Origin: Candidatus Zixiibacteriota bacterium
Lineage (GTDB): Bacteria > Desulfobacterota > Binatia > UBA9968
Reading direction: 5' to 3'
Assembly (NCBI GenBank): GCA_035574315.1
Contig: DATLYW010000038.1
Coordinates: forward strand, 38,981-102,980
DNA: 64,000 bases
Below the pieces are notes generated by a model that had not been told where the DNA came from, ran no database searches, and saw only the letters and a list, made by a program, of their open reading frames with translations. Within the stretch, counting starts at the first letter, position 1. Each line of letters starts with the position of its first letter. Positions 42,719 through 51,489 of the stretch are shown here, piece after piece. Both the position numbers and the translations under genes were made by a program.

Positions 42719-45211
42719 TTGAAGCCGCCCGTTGAAGATCCACGGCAGACCGCGAAACCCGCGGGGTCGAGCGCCGTGGCGGCTGACGCGGTATCCGATC
42801 TCCAGGAATCCATCTGGCGTCACGCCAGATACTCGCTGGGAAAGGCCTGGTGCGATCTTTCCCCGCGCGACCTTTTTACGGCCGTCGCGCTGGCGGTCCG
42901 GGATCGGATGGTGAACCGCTTTCTGGAAACCGAAGAGCGGTATCGCCACAGAGATCCCAAGCGGCTCTATTATCTCTCGATCGAGTTTCTGCCAGGGCGG
43001 TTTCTCGAAAGCAGTCTCCTCAATCTCGGTATTCGCGAGGTGTGCCGCCAGGCCCTGAGCAATCTGGGAGCCGATCTGGAAGCGGTGGAGGAAAGCGAGG
43101 CGGATCCTGCTTTGGGCAATGGAGGCCTGGGGCGGCTGGGAGCTTGTTTCCTCGAATCGCTCGCCAGCCTGGGGATGCCCGGGTACGGTTACGGCATCCA
43201 TTACGAATACGGTCTTTTCCAGCAGGAGATCGACAACGGGTACCAGCGGGAAAAGCCGGACAACTGGCTCGCCCAGGGCAATCCCTGGGAGATCGCCCGC
43301 CCCGACGAAGCCTGCCTGGTGCCGGTTTACGGCCGGATCGAACATGGCGTCGATCGCCGGGGCGCGTACAACCCCATGTGGATGGACTGGAAACTCCTGG
43401 TCGGAATGCCCTACGACATGTTCATCGCAGGCTATGGAGGGCGAACGGTCAATTTCCTGCGGCTCTATGCGGCACGCGCGTCGCGCGATTTCGACATGCA
43501 GATCTTCAACGACGGCGACTATTTCAAGGCGGTGGAGCAGAAGATCGCGTCGGAAACCATCTCCAAGGTGCTCTATCCGTCCGACGCAGTGGTTTCGGGC
43601 CAGGAGCTGCGCCTCGTCCAGGAGTATTTTCTCGTCGCTTGCGCCGTCCGCGACATCGTCCGGAGATTCGAGCGGGGCCACGCGAGCTTCCATGAATTCC
43701 CCGCCAAGGTCGCCATTCAGCTGAACGACACGCACCCGGCCCTGGCGGTCGCGGAGTTGATGCGGCTGCTGGTCGACGAGAAAAATCTTCCCTGGGAGGA
43801 AGCCTGGCGGATCACGCAGGCGAGCCTCGCCTATACGAATCACACGCTCGCGCCGGAGGCCCTGGAGAAATGGCCGGTCCCGCTGCTCGAGCACGTCCTC
43901 CCACGCCATCTGCAAGTCATCTACGAGATCAACCGCCGCTTCCTGGAACAGGTGGCGGCCGCCTGCCCGGAGGACCCGGAGCGGCTGAGGCGGATGTCGC
44001 TCATCGAAGAATCCACGCCCAAACAGGTGCGCATGGCCCACTTAGCGGTTGTCGGAAGCCATTCGGTCAACGGGGTTTCGGCCATGCATACGGGCCTGGT
44101 CACGACGTCGCTGCTGCCGGATTTTTACCGCCTCTGGCCGGAACGATTCAACAACAAGACCAATGGGATCGCGCATCGCCGGTGGCTTCTGCAGGCCAAC
44201 CCGGGACTGGCAGGGCTCATCCGTGCCGCCATCGGCGACGGATGGATAACGGATCCGTGCCGACTGCGGGAGCTCGAGGCCTGGGCAGCGGACGCCGGCT
44301 TCCAGGCGGATTTTCGCAGGGTCAAGCGCTCGAACAAGGAGAAGCTGGCGAAAATCATCGAGGAAAGCTCGCGGATCAAGGCGGACCCCGAATCCCTCTT
44401 CGATATCCAGGTCAAGCGCATTCACGCTTACAAGCGACAGTTGCTCAACGTGATGCACATCGTCGACGAATACCTGTCGTTGATCGACGAAGGTCGCCGA
44501 CCGGCGGTGCCGCGGACGTATGTCTTCGCCGGAAAGGCCGCGCCCGGGTACTGGGTCGCCAAACAGATTATTAAACTGATCCACAACGTGGGCCGCGTCA
44601 TCAACGCGGACTCGCGCGCCGCAGAATGGATCAAGGTCGCGTTTATCCCGGACTACCGGGTCTCGCTGGCGGAACGAATCATCCCGGCCGGCGATCTCAG
44701 CGAGCAGATCTCGACGGCGGGAAGCGAAGCGTCCGGAACCAGTAACATGAAGTTCGCTCTCAACGGAGCGCTCACCATCGGAACGCTGGACGGCGCCAAC
44801 GGCGAAATCCTGGCCGAAGTCGGCGCGGAGAACATGTTCATCTTCGGATTGAGGATCGAGGAGGTGCGAAAATTGCTCCAGGACAGGTCCTATCGCCCGT
44901 GGGATCACTATCGGAGCGACCCGCGGGTCAAACGCGTGGTCGATGCGTTTCGTTCCAGCTTGTTCTGCCCGGAAGAACCGCACCTTTTCGAATGGATTTA
45001 CCGGTATCTCCTGGACGAGAACGACGAGTATTTTCACCTGGCGGATCTGCCCGCCTACCTGCGAACGCACGAAGCGATCGGCAAAGCGTACAACGACCGG
45101 GCGAGCTGGACGCGCAAGGCGATCCTGAACGTCGCGCGAATCGGCAGGTTCTCGAGCGACCGGGCCGTCCGGGAATATGCCCGCGATATCTGGGGGATAG
45201 AAGAAGCCTAG
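42719..45211 (+). CDS. glgP: glycogen/alpha-glucan phosphorylase
   Basis: An 830-residue GT35 enzyme that releases glucose-1-phosphate from glycogen. Conserved segments include YYLSIEFLPGRFLESSL, ALGNGGLGRLGACFLES, IQLNDTHPALAVAELM, NGIAHRRWL, FDIQVKRIHAYKRQLLN and the PLP-lysine motif SGTSNMKFALNG with TLDGANGEI. Length matches the family. The start is uncertain: the TTG used here has no clear ribosome-binding site and a GTG at 42776 is an alternative. It follows the STAS gene by 42 bases, linking carbon reserve use to the chaperone/partner-switch operon. Confidence 0.93.
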   Translation: MKPPVEDPRQTAKPAGSSAVAADAVSDLQESIWRHARYSLGKAWCDLSPRDLFTAVALAVRDRMVNRFLETEERYRHRDPKRLYYLSIEFLPGRFLESSLLNLGIREVCRQALSNLGADLEAVEESEADPALGNGGLGRLGACFLESLASLGMPGYGYGIHYEYGLFQQEIDNGYQREKPDNWLAQGNPWEIARPDEACLVPVYGRIEHGVDRRGAYNPMWMDWKLLVGMPYDMFIAGYGGRTVNFLRLYAARASRDFDMQIFNDGDYFKAVEQKIASETISKVLYPSDAVVSGQELRLVQEYFLVACAVRDIVRRFERGHASFHEFPAKVAIQLNDTHPALAVAELMRLLVDEKNLPWEEAWRITQASLAYTNHTLAPEALEKWPVPLLEHVLPRHLQVIYEINRRFLEQVAAACPEDPERLRRMSLIEESTPKQVRMAHLAVVGSHSVNGVSAMHTGLVTTSLLPDFYRLWPERFNNKTNGIAHRRWLLQANPGLAGLIRAAIGDGWITDPCRLRELEAWAADAGFQADFRRVKRSNKEKLAKIIEESSRIKADPESLFDIQVKRIHAYKRQLLNVMHIVDEYLSLIDEGRRPAVPRTYVFAGKAAPGYWVAKQIIKLIHNVGRVINADSRAAEWIKVAFIPDYRVSLAERIIPAGDLSEQISTAGSEASGTSNMKFALNGALTIGTLDGANGEILAEVGAENMFIFGLRIEEVRKLLQDRSYRPWDHYRSDPRVKRVVDAFRSSLFCPEEPHLFEWIYRYLLDENDEYFHLADLPAYLRTHEAIGKAYNDRASWTRKAILNVARIGRFSSDRAVREYARDIWGIEEA

Positions 45212-45279
45212 TTTTGCGCCCGGTGAGGCACGGTGGCCGCCCCGCGGTTGGCCTTGCCGAAGACCGGCACGGTGGCGTG

Positions 45280-47577
45280 ATGGCTGCATCCGGCTCCACG
45301 GCCGCGCCCGACTTGGAGGACTTTGTCCGGGCCATCAGGCGCGACAAGCGTTTCGGCCCGGAGATCGCGGAGTACCGCTACCTTCCGCCCGCGCCGCCGC
45401 GCTACGCCGAGCTCACGGTGCACGAGCGGTTGCGCGCAGTGCTTTCCAGGGCCGGCATCGCCCGCCTGTGGAGTCACCAGGTCGAAGCCATCGACGCGGT
45501 CCGCCGCGGCGCCAACGTGGTGGTGATGACGCCGACCGCCAGCGGCAAGAGCCTGGTCTATAACCTGCCGGTGGCCGAGTCGATCCTGGCCGATCGCGAG
45601 GCGCGCGCTCTCTATCTCTTTCCGCTCAAGGGCCTGGAGCAGGACCAGTTGCAGAACCTCAACGAGCTGCTCGCGGCGCTCGATCTGCAACCCGCCGCGG
45701 TCGGCAGGGAGCGTGCGCCGCTTCGTGCCGCGGAAATCTACGACGGCGACACTCCGTCCCATCGTCGTGCCAAGATCCGTGCGCGGCCGCCGAACGTGAT
45801 TTGCAGCAACCCCGATATGCTGCATCTGGCGCTCAACGCTTTCCATGAAAAGTGGGCGGACTTCTTCCGACATCTGAAGTATGTCGTCATCGACGAGATC
45901 CATGCCTACCGGGGCGTTTTCGGGTCGAATGCGGCCCACGTCTTCCGGCGGCTGCGTCGCATCTGCCATTTCTACGGCGCGAACCCGCAGTTCATCGCCT
46001 GCTCGGCGACCATCGCCAATCCGCGATCGCTCGCCGAAGTCCTGACAGGCCTTCCCTTTCGGGAGATCAGCGAAAGCGGCGCGCCCCAGGGCGGGAGGCA
46101 TTTCTTCTTCATCAATCCGACGGGCAGCCCTTACACGGAAGCGACGCATCTGCTGCTCGCCTGCCTCCATGCGGGGCTCCGCACCATCGTCTTCACCAAG
46201 GCGCGCAAGATCACGGAATTGATCTACGCGTGGGCGGCCGAGCGCGCCGGCCCGCTCGCCGGCAGGCTCAGTCCCTATCGGGCGGGCTTTCTCCCGCGTG
46301 AACGCCGCGAGATCGAGCGGCGACTGTTTGACGGCGACCTGCTCGGGGTGATCTCGACCAGCGCGCTCGAGCTCGGGGTGGACATCGGCGGGCTCGATGC
46401 CTGCATCCTGGTCGGCTACCCGGGAACGATCGCCAGCACCTGGCAGCGAGCGGGACGCGCGGGCCGCCACCGGGAGGAATCAGTGATTTTCATGGTCGCG
46501 CTGCGTGACGCGCTCGATCAGTACTTCATGCGCCATCCCGAGGCCTTCTTCGGCAAGAGCGTGGAAGCGGTCGTGATCGACCCCCGCAATCCAGCGCTCC
46601 TCAGAAAGCACCTGCCCTGCGCCGCCCAGGAAGTCTATCTGCGCGAGAGCGACGCCGTTTACGATCTTCCCTCGATCCGCCCCGTGATCGACGAGCTCGC
46701 CGCCGCGGGCGAGCTCGTCGTCGGCAGGCGGGGCGACATCTGGTTTTCGCGAAGGCGGCGTCCCCAGCGCAATGTCAGCATTCGCTCGATCGGCGAGCCG
46801 TTCAGCATCGTGCTCGAGGACGGCACGCGCATCGGCGAGGTGAGCGGCGCCCGCGTGTGTCGTGAGGCCCATCCGGGGGCGATCTATCTTCATCACGGCA
46901 GGCACTTCCGCGTCATGCGGCTCGATTTTAAAGCCAGGAAGGCGATCTGCAGGGAAGTGGACGTGCAGTATTACACCCAGGCCCTCAGCCGCGAAGAGAT
47001 GGAAATCCTCGCCGAGGCATGGCGACTACCGCTCGGACGCGCTACGGTCCGCTGGGGGTCGCTGCGCCTGACCCATCGGGTAGTTGGCTACGACAGGCGC
47101 GGGCTGTTCGACGGCGAGCGGCTGTCTCGCCATGAGCTCAGCCTGCCGGAAAGCCGTTTCGACACCGAAGGGCTCTGGGTGCCGCTCGACGGAGCGGCGA
47201 CCCGTGCGATCGAATCGAACGGCTACGACCTCACGGGCGCGCTGCACGCGGCCGAGCACGCCGCGATCAAGTGCCTGCCGCTCTTCGCCGTGTGCGACAA
47301 GGGCGACATCGGAGGTCTGAGCTATCCCCTGTACCCGCCGCTTTCGCAGCCGACGATCTTCATCTACGACGGCTACGAAGGCGGCATCGGGCTCACCCGC
47401 CGCGCCATGGAAGTGCTGCGCGAGTGGCTGGAAGCGACGCGCCACCTGCTTCGAGAATGCGACTGCGAGGACGGTTGCCCGTCCTGCGTCCAGGATCCCC
47501 AGTGCGGCTCGGGCAACGAGCCGCTGGACAAGCGAGGCGCAATATTCCTGCTCGATCGCTGGCTGCCGCCCGGGTGA
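45280..47577 (+). CDS. MrfA/YprA-like DEAD-box helicase with zinc cluster (DUF1998)
   Basis: A 765-residue SF2 helicase. It has Walker A TPTASGKSLVYNLPVAES, DEIH box VIDEIHAYRGVFGSN, motif III SATIANPRS and motif VI region TWQRAGRAGRH. The C-terminal DUF1998 part carries a cysteine cluster (CDCEDGCPSCVQDPQCGSGN). B. subtilis MrfA of this type helps repair mitomycin damage. The ATG at 45280 overlaps a GTG at 45277; the upstream ORF extension overlaps glgP. The DUF72 gene starts 3 bases after its stop, so the two are co-transcribed. Confidence 0.9.
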   Translation: MAASGSTAAPDLEDFVRAIRRDKRFGPEIAEYRYLPPAPPRYAELTVHERLRAVLSRAGIARLWSHQVEAIDAVRRGANVVVMTPTASGKSLVYNLPVAESILADREARALYLFPLKGLEQDQLQNLNELLAALDLQPAAVGRERAPLRAAEIYDGDTPSHRRAKIRARPPNVICSNPDMLHLALNAFHEKWADFFRHLKYVVIDEIHAYRGVFGSNAAHVFRRLRRICHFYGANPQFIACSATIANPRSLAEVLTGLPFREISESGAPQGGRHFFFINPTGSPYTEATHLLLACLHAGLRTIVFTKARKITELIYAWAAERAGPLAGRLSPYRAGFLPRERREIERRLFDGDLLGVISTSALELGVDIGGLDACILVGYPGTIASTWQRAGRAGRHREESVIFMVALRDALDQYFMRHPEAFFGKSVEAVVIDPRNPALLRKHLPCAAQEVYLRESDAVYDLPSIRPVIDELAAAGELVVGRRGDIWFSRRRRPQRNVSIRSIGEPFSIVLEDGTRIGEVSGARVCREAHPGAIYLHHGRHFRVMRLDFKARKAICREVDVQYYTQALSREEMEILAEAWRLPLGRATVRWGSLRLTHRVVGYDRRGLFDGERLSRHELSLPESRFDTEGLWVPLDGAATRAIESNGYDLTGALHAAEHAAIKCLPLFAVCDKGDIGGLSYPLYPPLSQPTIFIYDGYEGGIGLTRRAMEVLREWLEATRHLLRECDCEDGCPSCVQDPQCGSGNEPLDKRGAIFLLDRWLPPG

Positions 47578-47580
47578 GCC

Positions 47581-48504
47581 ATGGGGCATATCCTGATCGG
47601 GACGACTTCCTGGACCGAGAAAACGCTCATCGAGTCGGGCCTCTTCTACCCGCCGGACGTGAGAACCGCGGAAGCGCGGTTGCGGTATTACGCGGAGCGG
47701 TTTCCGATCGTCGAGGTAGACAGCTCCTACTACACATTGCCGAGCGAGCGGAACGCGCTGCTCTGGGTGCGGCGGACGCCCGAAGGCTTCGTCTTCGACA
47801 TCAAGGCATTCCGGCTTTTCACGCAGCATCAAACGCCGCCGAGCAGTCTGCCCGCCGATGTCCGAAGAGCCGTGAAAGGCGCTGAAAAGGCGAACCTCTA
47901 CTACCGCGATCTCGCGCCGGAGCTCCTGGACGAGCTATGGAGCCGTTTCCGCGCGGGCATCGCGCCGCTGAAAAAAGCCGGTAAGCTCGGAGTCGTGCTT
48001 TTTCAGTTTCCTCCCTGGTTCCCGTGCCGGCCGGCGAGCCTCGAGCACATCGTCGAGTGCGCACGCCGGCTCGAGGGCTGTCGAGTCGCGACGGAGTTCA
48101 GAAACAGGTCGTGGTTCGACGAGCGCCATCGCGAGCAGGTGATCAGATTCGAGCGCGCGAACGGCCTGGCGCACGTGGTGGTAGACGAGCCTCAGGGATT
48201 CAGCAGCAGCGTTCCGGCCGTGTGGGAGGTTGGGAGCCCCGACGTCGTCGTTGTCCGGTTGCATGGGCGCAATCGCGACACCTGGCGGAAAGCGGGCCTC
48301 ACGGCGGCCGAGCGCTTCAATTATCTTTACTCCGTGGCCGAGCTCCGGGAGCTCGTTGCGCCGATCCGGGAGATCGCGGCCCGCGTCACGCAGGTGCACG
48401 TGCTGTTCAACAACTGCCACGGCGATTATGCGGTGCGAAACGCAGCCGAGCTCAGGCGCCTCGTGGAAAACCCGCAAGCGGACGCGGAAGGCGCACGAGA
48501 GTAG
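47581..48504 (+). CDS. DUF72 (YecE-like) protein
   Basis: A 307-residue TIM-barrel-like DUF72 protein. It has IGTTSWTEKTLIESGLFYPP, AERFPIVEVDSSYYTLPS, GFVFDIKAFRLFTQHQTPP, ATEFRNRSW and VHVLFNNCHGDYAVRNA. Biochemical role unknown; a nuclease-like or sugar-isomerase-like function has been proposed for the fold. It is the last gene of the long plus-strand run beginning at dnaK, with an ATG three bases after the helicase stop. Confidence 0.92.
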   Translation: MGHILIGTTSWTEKTLIESGLFYPPDVRTAEARLRYYAERFPIVEVDSSYYTLPSERNALLWVRRTPEGFVFDIKAFRLFTQHQTPPSSLPADVRRAVKGAEKANLYYRDLAPELLDELWSRFRAGIAPLKKAGKLGVVLFQFPPWFPCRPASLEHIVECARRLEGCRVATEFRNRSWFDERHREQVIRFERANGLAHVVVDEPQGFSSSVPAVWEVGSPDVVVVRLHGRNRDTWRKAGLTAAERFNYLYSVAELRELVAPIREIAARVTQVHVLFNNCHGDYAVRNAAELRRLVENPQADAEGARE

Positions 48505-48550
48505 TGTCGGCTCAAGACTGCGGTCGGAGAGCACCCGGGCGCTCGCGGAT

Positions 48551-48566
48551 CGCGGCATGAGCCGCG
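48551..48566. terminator. hairpin between convergent genes
   Basis: CGCGGC-ATGA-GCCGCG forms a six-pair stem between the ends of the DUF72 and THUMP genes. There is no T-tract, so any terminator role is uncertain. Confidence 0.3.
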
Positions 48567-48603
48567 CCTCTCAGGAGCGGTCCGTTGATGCCGTCGCTGC
48601 GGC

Positions 48604-49152
48604 TTATGCCGGCTGCCCGGCTGGAGGCTGCTCATGCCAGGCCTTGCGTGATATCCCGACCGCGGTAACCGGGCCGAGCACTTCGGCCACGACCGCTACA
48701 TCGGGATCCTTGAGGCGGACTCTGGGTTCGACCCCGTGTTTTGCCCTCAGCGCCTGCCAGATCGCTCCGCCGATCTCCCGTTCGAGGACGGAGGTGTCCT
48801 GCTCGAGATAATGGGCTCCCCGCTTGTGGATGCGAAAGGAAAAGGTTTCCTCCTTTCCGATCTGGGCCGCTCCGACGTCGACCGCGGCCTGCCGGATCGT
48901 CTCCAGTTTGCTGTCGACCTCGGCGAGCACGGCGGTGACATGGCCGATTTGCGCCCCGCACTCGCGATAGACGATCCGGGCGATTTCCAGGGGATCTCCT
49001 TCCGCCTGCAGGGAGAAGACGCCTTTGAGCCCGGTTCCCGTGATGCGGGCGCCGGGCACGGCCCGGGCGAGGGCGCGGCGCGCCTCGCGCGCCTGAGCCA
49101 GCCCCATACTGGTGACGATGAGCTTTGCGTTGCGGCGTGTCTCGTCGGCCAT
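48604..49152 (-). CDS. stand-alone THUMP-domain protein (Tan1/COG1818-like)
   Basis: A 182-residue protein. It opens with AKLIVTSMGLAQAREARRAL and carries a THUMP RNA-binding domain over about 60-165 (GHVTAVLAEVDSKLETIRQ; KEETFSFRIHKRGAHYL; REIGGAIWQAL). Stand-alone THUMP proteins of this type are mainly archaeal and eukaryotic; Tan1/THUMPD1 helps acetylate cytidine in tRNA. No acetyltransferase partner gene is adjacent. The ATG has GGAGG seven bases upstream and lies 23 bases after the DUF1488 gene in the capA transcript. Confidence 0.78.
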   Translation of the reverse strand: MADETRRNAKLIVTSMGLAQAREARRALARAVPGARITGTGLKGVFSLQAEGDPLEIARIVYRECGAQIGHVTAVLAEVDSKLETIRQAAVDVGAAQIGKEETFSFRIHKRGAHYLEQDTSVLEREIGGAIWQALRAKHGVEPRVRLKDPDVAVVAEVLGPVTAVGISRKAWHEQPPAGQPA

Positions 49153-49175
49153 GTGCAGCCTCCGCAGAGAGGGCT

Positions 49176-49439
49176 TCAGAGATCGGCGCTCCTGATCAGA
49201 ATCGCACCGTCGCGCTCGAAGCGCCCCTGTTCTATCAGCCTTGCCGCCGCCTCGGCAATGCGCGCGCGGTTGGCCCTGAAGGCGGGCAGGGGGTCGTCCT
49301 GGTAGGCTCCGAAGTGGTCGCAGAGCGCCTCGATCGAGATACCGCAGTCGATCCGCCTGCCGTCGGCCAGAGCCGTAAACCAGACGACCTTGCGCCGATG
49401 ATGATCGTACCACTCGTCGCCGGCGAGCGTTACCTTCAT
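49176..49439 (-). CDS. DUF1488-family protein
   Basis: An 87-residue protein with the DUF1488 pattern: VWFTALADGRRIDCGISIEAL, then HFGAYQDDPLPAFRANRARI and a short RFERDGAILI end. No function is known. The ATG at 49439 is chosen because GGAGG lies six bases upstream. It is 28 bases after capA and 23 bases before the THUMP gene, on the same strand. Confidence 0.8.
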   Translation of the reverse strand: MKVTLAGDEWYDHHRRKVVWFTALADGRRIDCGISIEALCDHFGAYQDDPLPAFRANRARIAEAAARLIEQGRFERDGAILIRSADL

Positions 49440-49467
49440 GATCAACCTCCGCGCAGAGACCGCCGTG

Positions 49468-50580
49468 CTAGGCCCAGTGGAGTCTCAGCGAGCCGGCTCC
49501 GCTTTGGCTCACGCGCGTATGAAACCGCTTGCCTTCGCGGTTGAGGATCTCCCCGAGCCACTCGGTGTCGGCCGCCGAGGCGCGGGTCAGGCGAAAGCGC
49601 CGCATCTGCATCGGCACCAGGCGCAGCCCGACGAGCCGACCGGAGAACGGCTCGAGATCCGCGAAATACATCAGTCCCAGATCGCCCCGGAAGGCCTCGT
49701 AGCCTTGGATTCCCTCGTAGTCGTTCAGCAGGTCGCCGCAACCGTAGAGAATCAGCCGCTCGCGATAGACCTCGATCGCCTTGACGTGGTGGGAGGAATG
49801 GCCGTGAATTACGGCCACCTCGGCTTCGTCGATCAGCCGCCGCGCGAGCTTTTGCTGAGCCAGCGGAATCCCGTAGCCCCAATTGGCCCCCCAGTGGATC
49901 GAGACGACGACCACGTCGCCTTCCCGCCTGATGCCGCCGATCTCCCGTGCCAGACTGCGCACGGCATCCCCGGCATATTCCTCGAGGATGTTCAGTCCGG
50001 GGCGATCCTCGCCGGCCGACCATTCGGACGGAATCCCGCTCGACAGGGAACCGAGAGCGAAAACCAGCAGGCGGGACCCGGCTTCGGCCGCCAGGATCGC
50101 CGGGGCGCGCGCTTCGCGTAGATTGCGTCCCGCCCCGGCGTGGCGGATGCCGGTCCGGTCCAGCGTGTCGAGCGTTTCCAGCAGGCCCGAAGGTCCCCAA
50201 TCCATGGTGTGGTTGTTGGCGAGCACGCAGCAATCGATACCCGCGGCGGTCAGGCACGGAATATTTTCGGGGCTCATACGGTAATGGATCTCCTTGTCCT
50301 CCCACGGCGTCAGGCTGTGCGTTACCGCGGTCTCCAGGTTGATGATTCGGGCCTGCGGTTGCTCGCGCCTCAGCTCCTCCAGCGCATCGCCCCAGATGTA
50401 GTCGAACTGGACGGGCCGGGGAATCCCGCCGCTGACCCGCTCGGCGAGCTCGACATAACCCACGGCGCTCTTCATGGAAGGCTCGTACAAACGGGGATCG
50501 CCGGGAAAAGGCAGAGCCTGGTCGATGCCCCGTCCGGTCATGACGTCACCGCTCAAAAATACCGTGATCGGCGGTTTCAT
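49468..50580 (-). CDS. CapA-family metallophosphatase-like protein
   Basis: A 370-residue PGA_cap/CapA protein with the calcineurin-like fold. It has VFLSGDVMTGRGIDQALPF, INLETAVTH, VLANNHTMDWG, VVSIHWGANWGYGIPL and VIHGHSSHHVKAIEVY. CapA proteins act in poly-gamma-glutamate capsule systems, but many stand-alone members have unknown roles. There is no signal peptide and no capBC, so a capsule role is doubtful. It heads a capA-DUF1488-THUMP run with a likely sigma-54 promoter at 50659. Confidence 0.88.
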   Translation of the reverse strand: MKPPITVFLSGDVMTGRGIDQALPFPGDPRLYEPSMKSAVGYVELAERVSGGIPRPVQFDYIWGDALEELRREQPQARIINLETAVTHSLTPWEDKEIHYRMSPENIPCLTAAGIDCCVLANNHTMDWGPSGLLETLDTLDRTGIRHAGAGRNLREARAPAILAAEAGSRLLVFALGSLSSGIPSEWSAGEDRPGLNILEEYAGDAVRSLAREIGGIRREGDVVVVSIHWGANWGYGIPLAQQKLARRLIDEAEVAVIHGHSSHHVKAIEVYRERLILYGCGDLLNDYEGIQGYEAFRGDLGLMYFADLEPFSGRLVGLRLVPMQMRRFRLTRASAADTEWLGEILNREGKRFHTRVSQSGAGSLRLHWA

Positions 50581-50658
50581 GGAACCGACCTTTCCTGCGC
50601 GGGCGGACCCTGAACCCGAGGCGTGCCGAATCCAGGAACGGTCAAAACCGGGGACGGT

Positions 50659-50673
50659 GCAGAAGCCATGCCA
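50659..50673 (-). promoter_or_regulatory. probable sigma-54 promoter for capA
   Basis: Minus-strand TGGCATGGCTTCTGC has a perfect -24 box, correct spacing and one -12 mismatch (CTGC). Predicted start is near 50647, leaving a 66-base leader. Confidence 0.55.
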
Positions 50674-50726
50674 GCTTTCGCAGCGCCCCGCAAGCCGCTT
50701 GATTTTACGTAGTTAATCACCTAAAT

Positions 50727-50766
50727 TGTAAATACTTACAGCAGATTCCTTCACCACTGCTATAAC
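50727..50766 (+). promoter_or_regulatory. AT-rich promoter-like region with palindrome upstream of nusG
   Basis: TGTAA-ATAC-TTACA at 50727-50740 is an inverted repeat, and TATAAC at 50761-50766 could be a -10 box (TTACAG at 50736 as -35, 19-base spacer). The AT-rich patch stands out in a G+C-rich genome. It would give a leader of roughly 165 bases before the nusG ATG; I see no gene in that leader. Confidence 0.4.
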
Positions 50767-50937
50767 TCTCCAAGGCGCCCGTCCTGCTGATCGTAGCGGC
50801 ATTTCCGCAAAAACGTGCCGGGCTGCTTCTCCGAGCCGCTCGGGGAACGTTCGGGTCCTCTTTATCGAGGATCGCGGCTCGTTCGGGCGCGGGCCTGGAA
50901 GGGCTTGAGGAGATATCGACAGGAGCTGGAAAGACAA

Positions 50938-51468
50938 ATGGAAAAGCAATGGTACGTCGTAAAGGTTTTCGTCGGATTCGAGCGCCGCGCAAAAGCAATG
51001 CTCGAGCGCAAGATCAAGGCGGCGGGCAAAGAACACCTTTTCGGCGAAATCGCCGTGCCCACCGAAAGAGTAATCGACCTCGTCGGCGGGAAGAGGCGGA
51101 CGGTCGAGCAACGGCTCTTTCCCGGCTACCTCTTCGTGCAAATGACGCTCGACGAGGAGACGCAAGCGCTCGTGCGCTCCGTCCCCAAGGTCCTCGGGTT
51201 CCTGGGCGAGTCCGGCCGTCCGGTCGTCGTACCCGAACGGGATGTGAGGGGTGTCATGGAGCGGGTCGAGGCGACGGCACTCGCGCCGCGCCCGAAGATG
51301 GCGTTCTTCATCGGGGAGAAAGTGCGGGTGGTAGACGGGCCGTTCCGTGATTTCACCGGCACGGTGGAGGCGGTTCAGTCTAATCGATCCCGAGTAAGGG
51401 TAGCTCTCAGCGTGTTCGGCCGGCCGACGCCCGTCGATCTCGATTTCGTGCAGGTCGAAGCCGCCTGA
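50938..51468 (+). CDS. nusG: transcription antitermination factor NusG
   Basis: A 176-residue NusG. The NGN domain (1-110) has KQWYVVKVFVGFERRAKAMLE, RLFPGYLFVQM and VRSVPKVLGFLGE. The KOW domain (about 120-176) has FFIGEKVRVVDGPFRDFTGTV. It binds elongating RNA polymerase and can couple it to the ribosome or Rho. Most bacteria keep nusG beside secE and ribosomal genes; here it precedes efp by 21 bases, so it may be a second, specialised copy. The start has GGAAAG upstream. Confidence 0.92.
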   Translation: MEKQWYVVKVFVGFERRAKAMLERKIKAAGKEHLFGEIAVPTERVIDLVGGKRRTVEQRLFPGYLFVQMTLDEETQALVRSVPKVLGFLGESGRPVVVPERDVRGVMERVEATALAPRPKMAFFIGEKVRVVDGPFRDFTGTVEAVQSNRSRVRVALSVFGRPTPVDLDFVQVEAA

Positions 51469-51489
51469 CCAAGGCCGACGGGAGGGGAA

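Noticed and set aside
50808..50823. Sigma-54-like GCAAAAACGTGCC on the minus strand near nusG
   Set aside because: The GG to GC distance is nine instead of ten bases and no minus-strand gene start follows closely.
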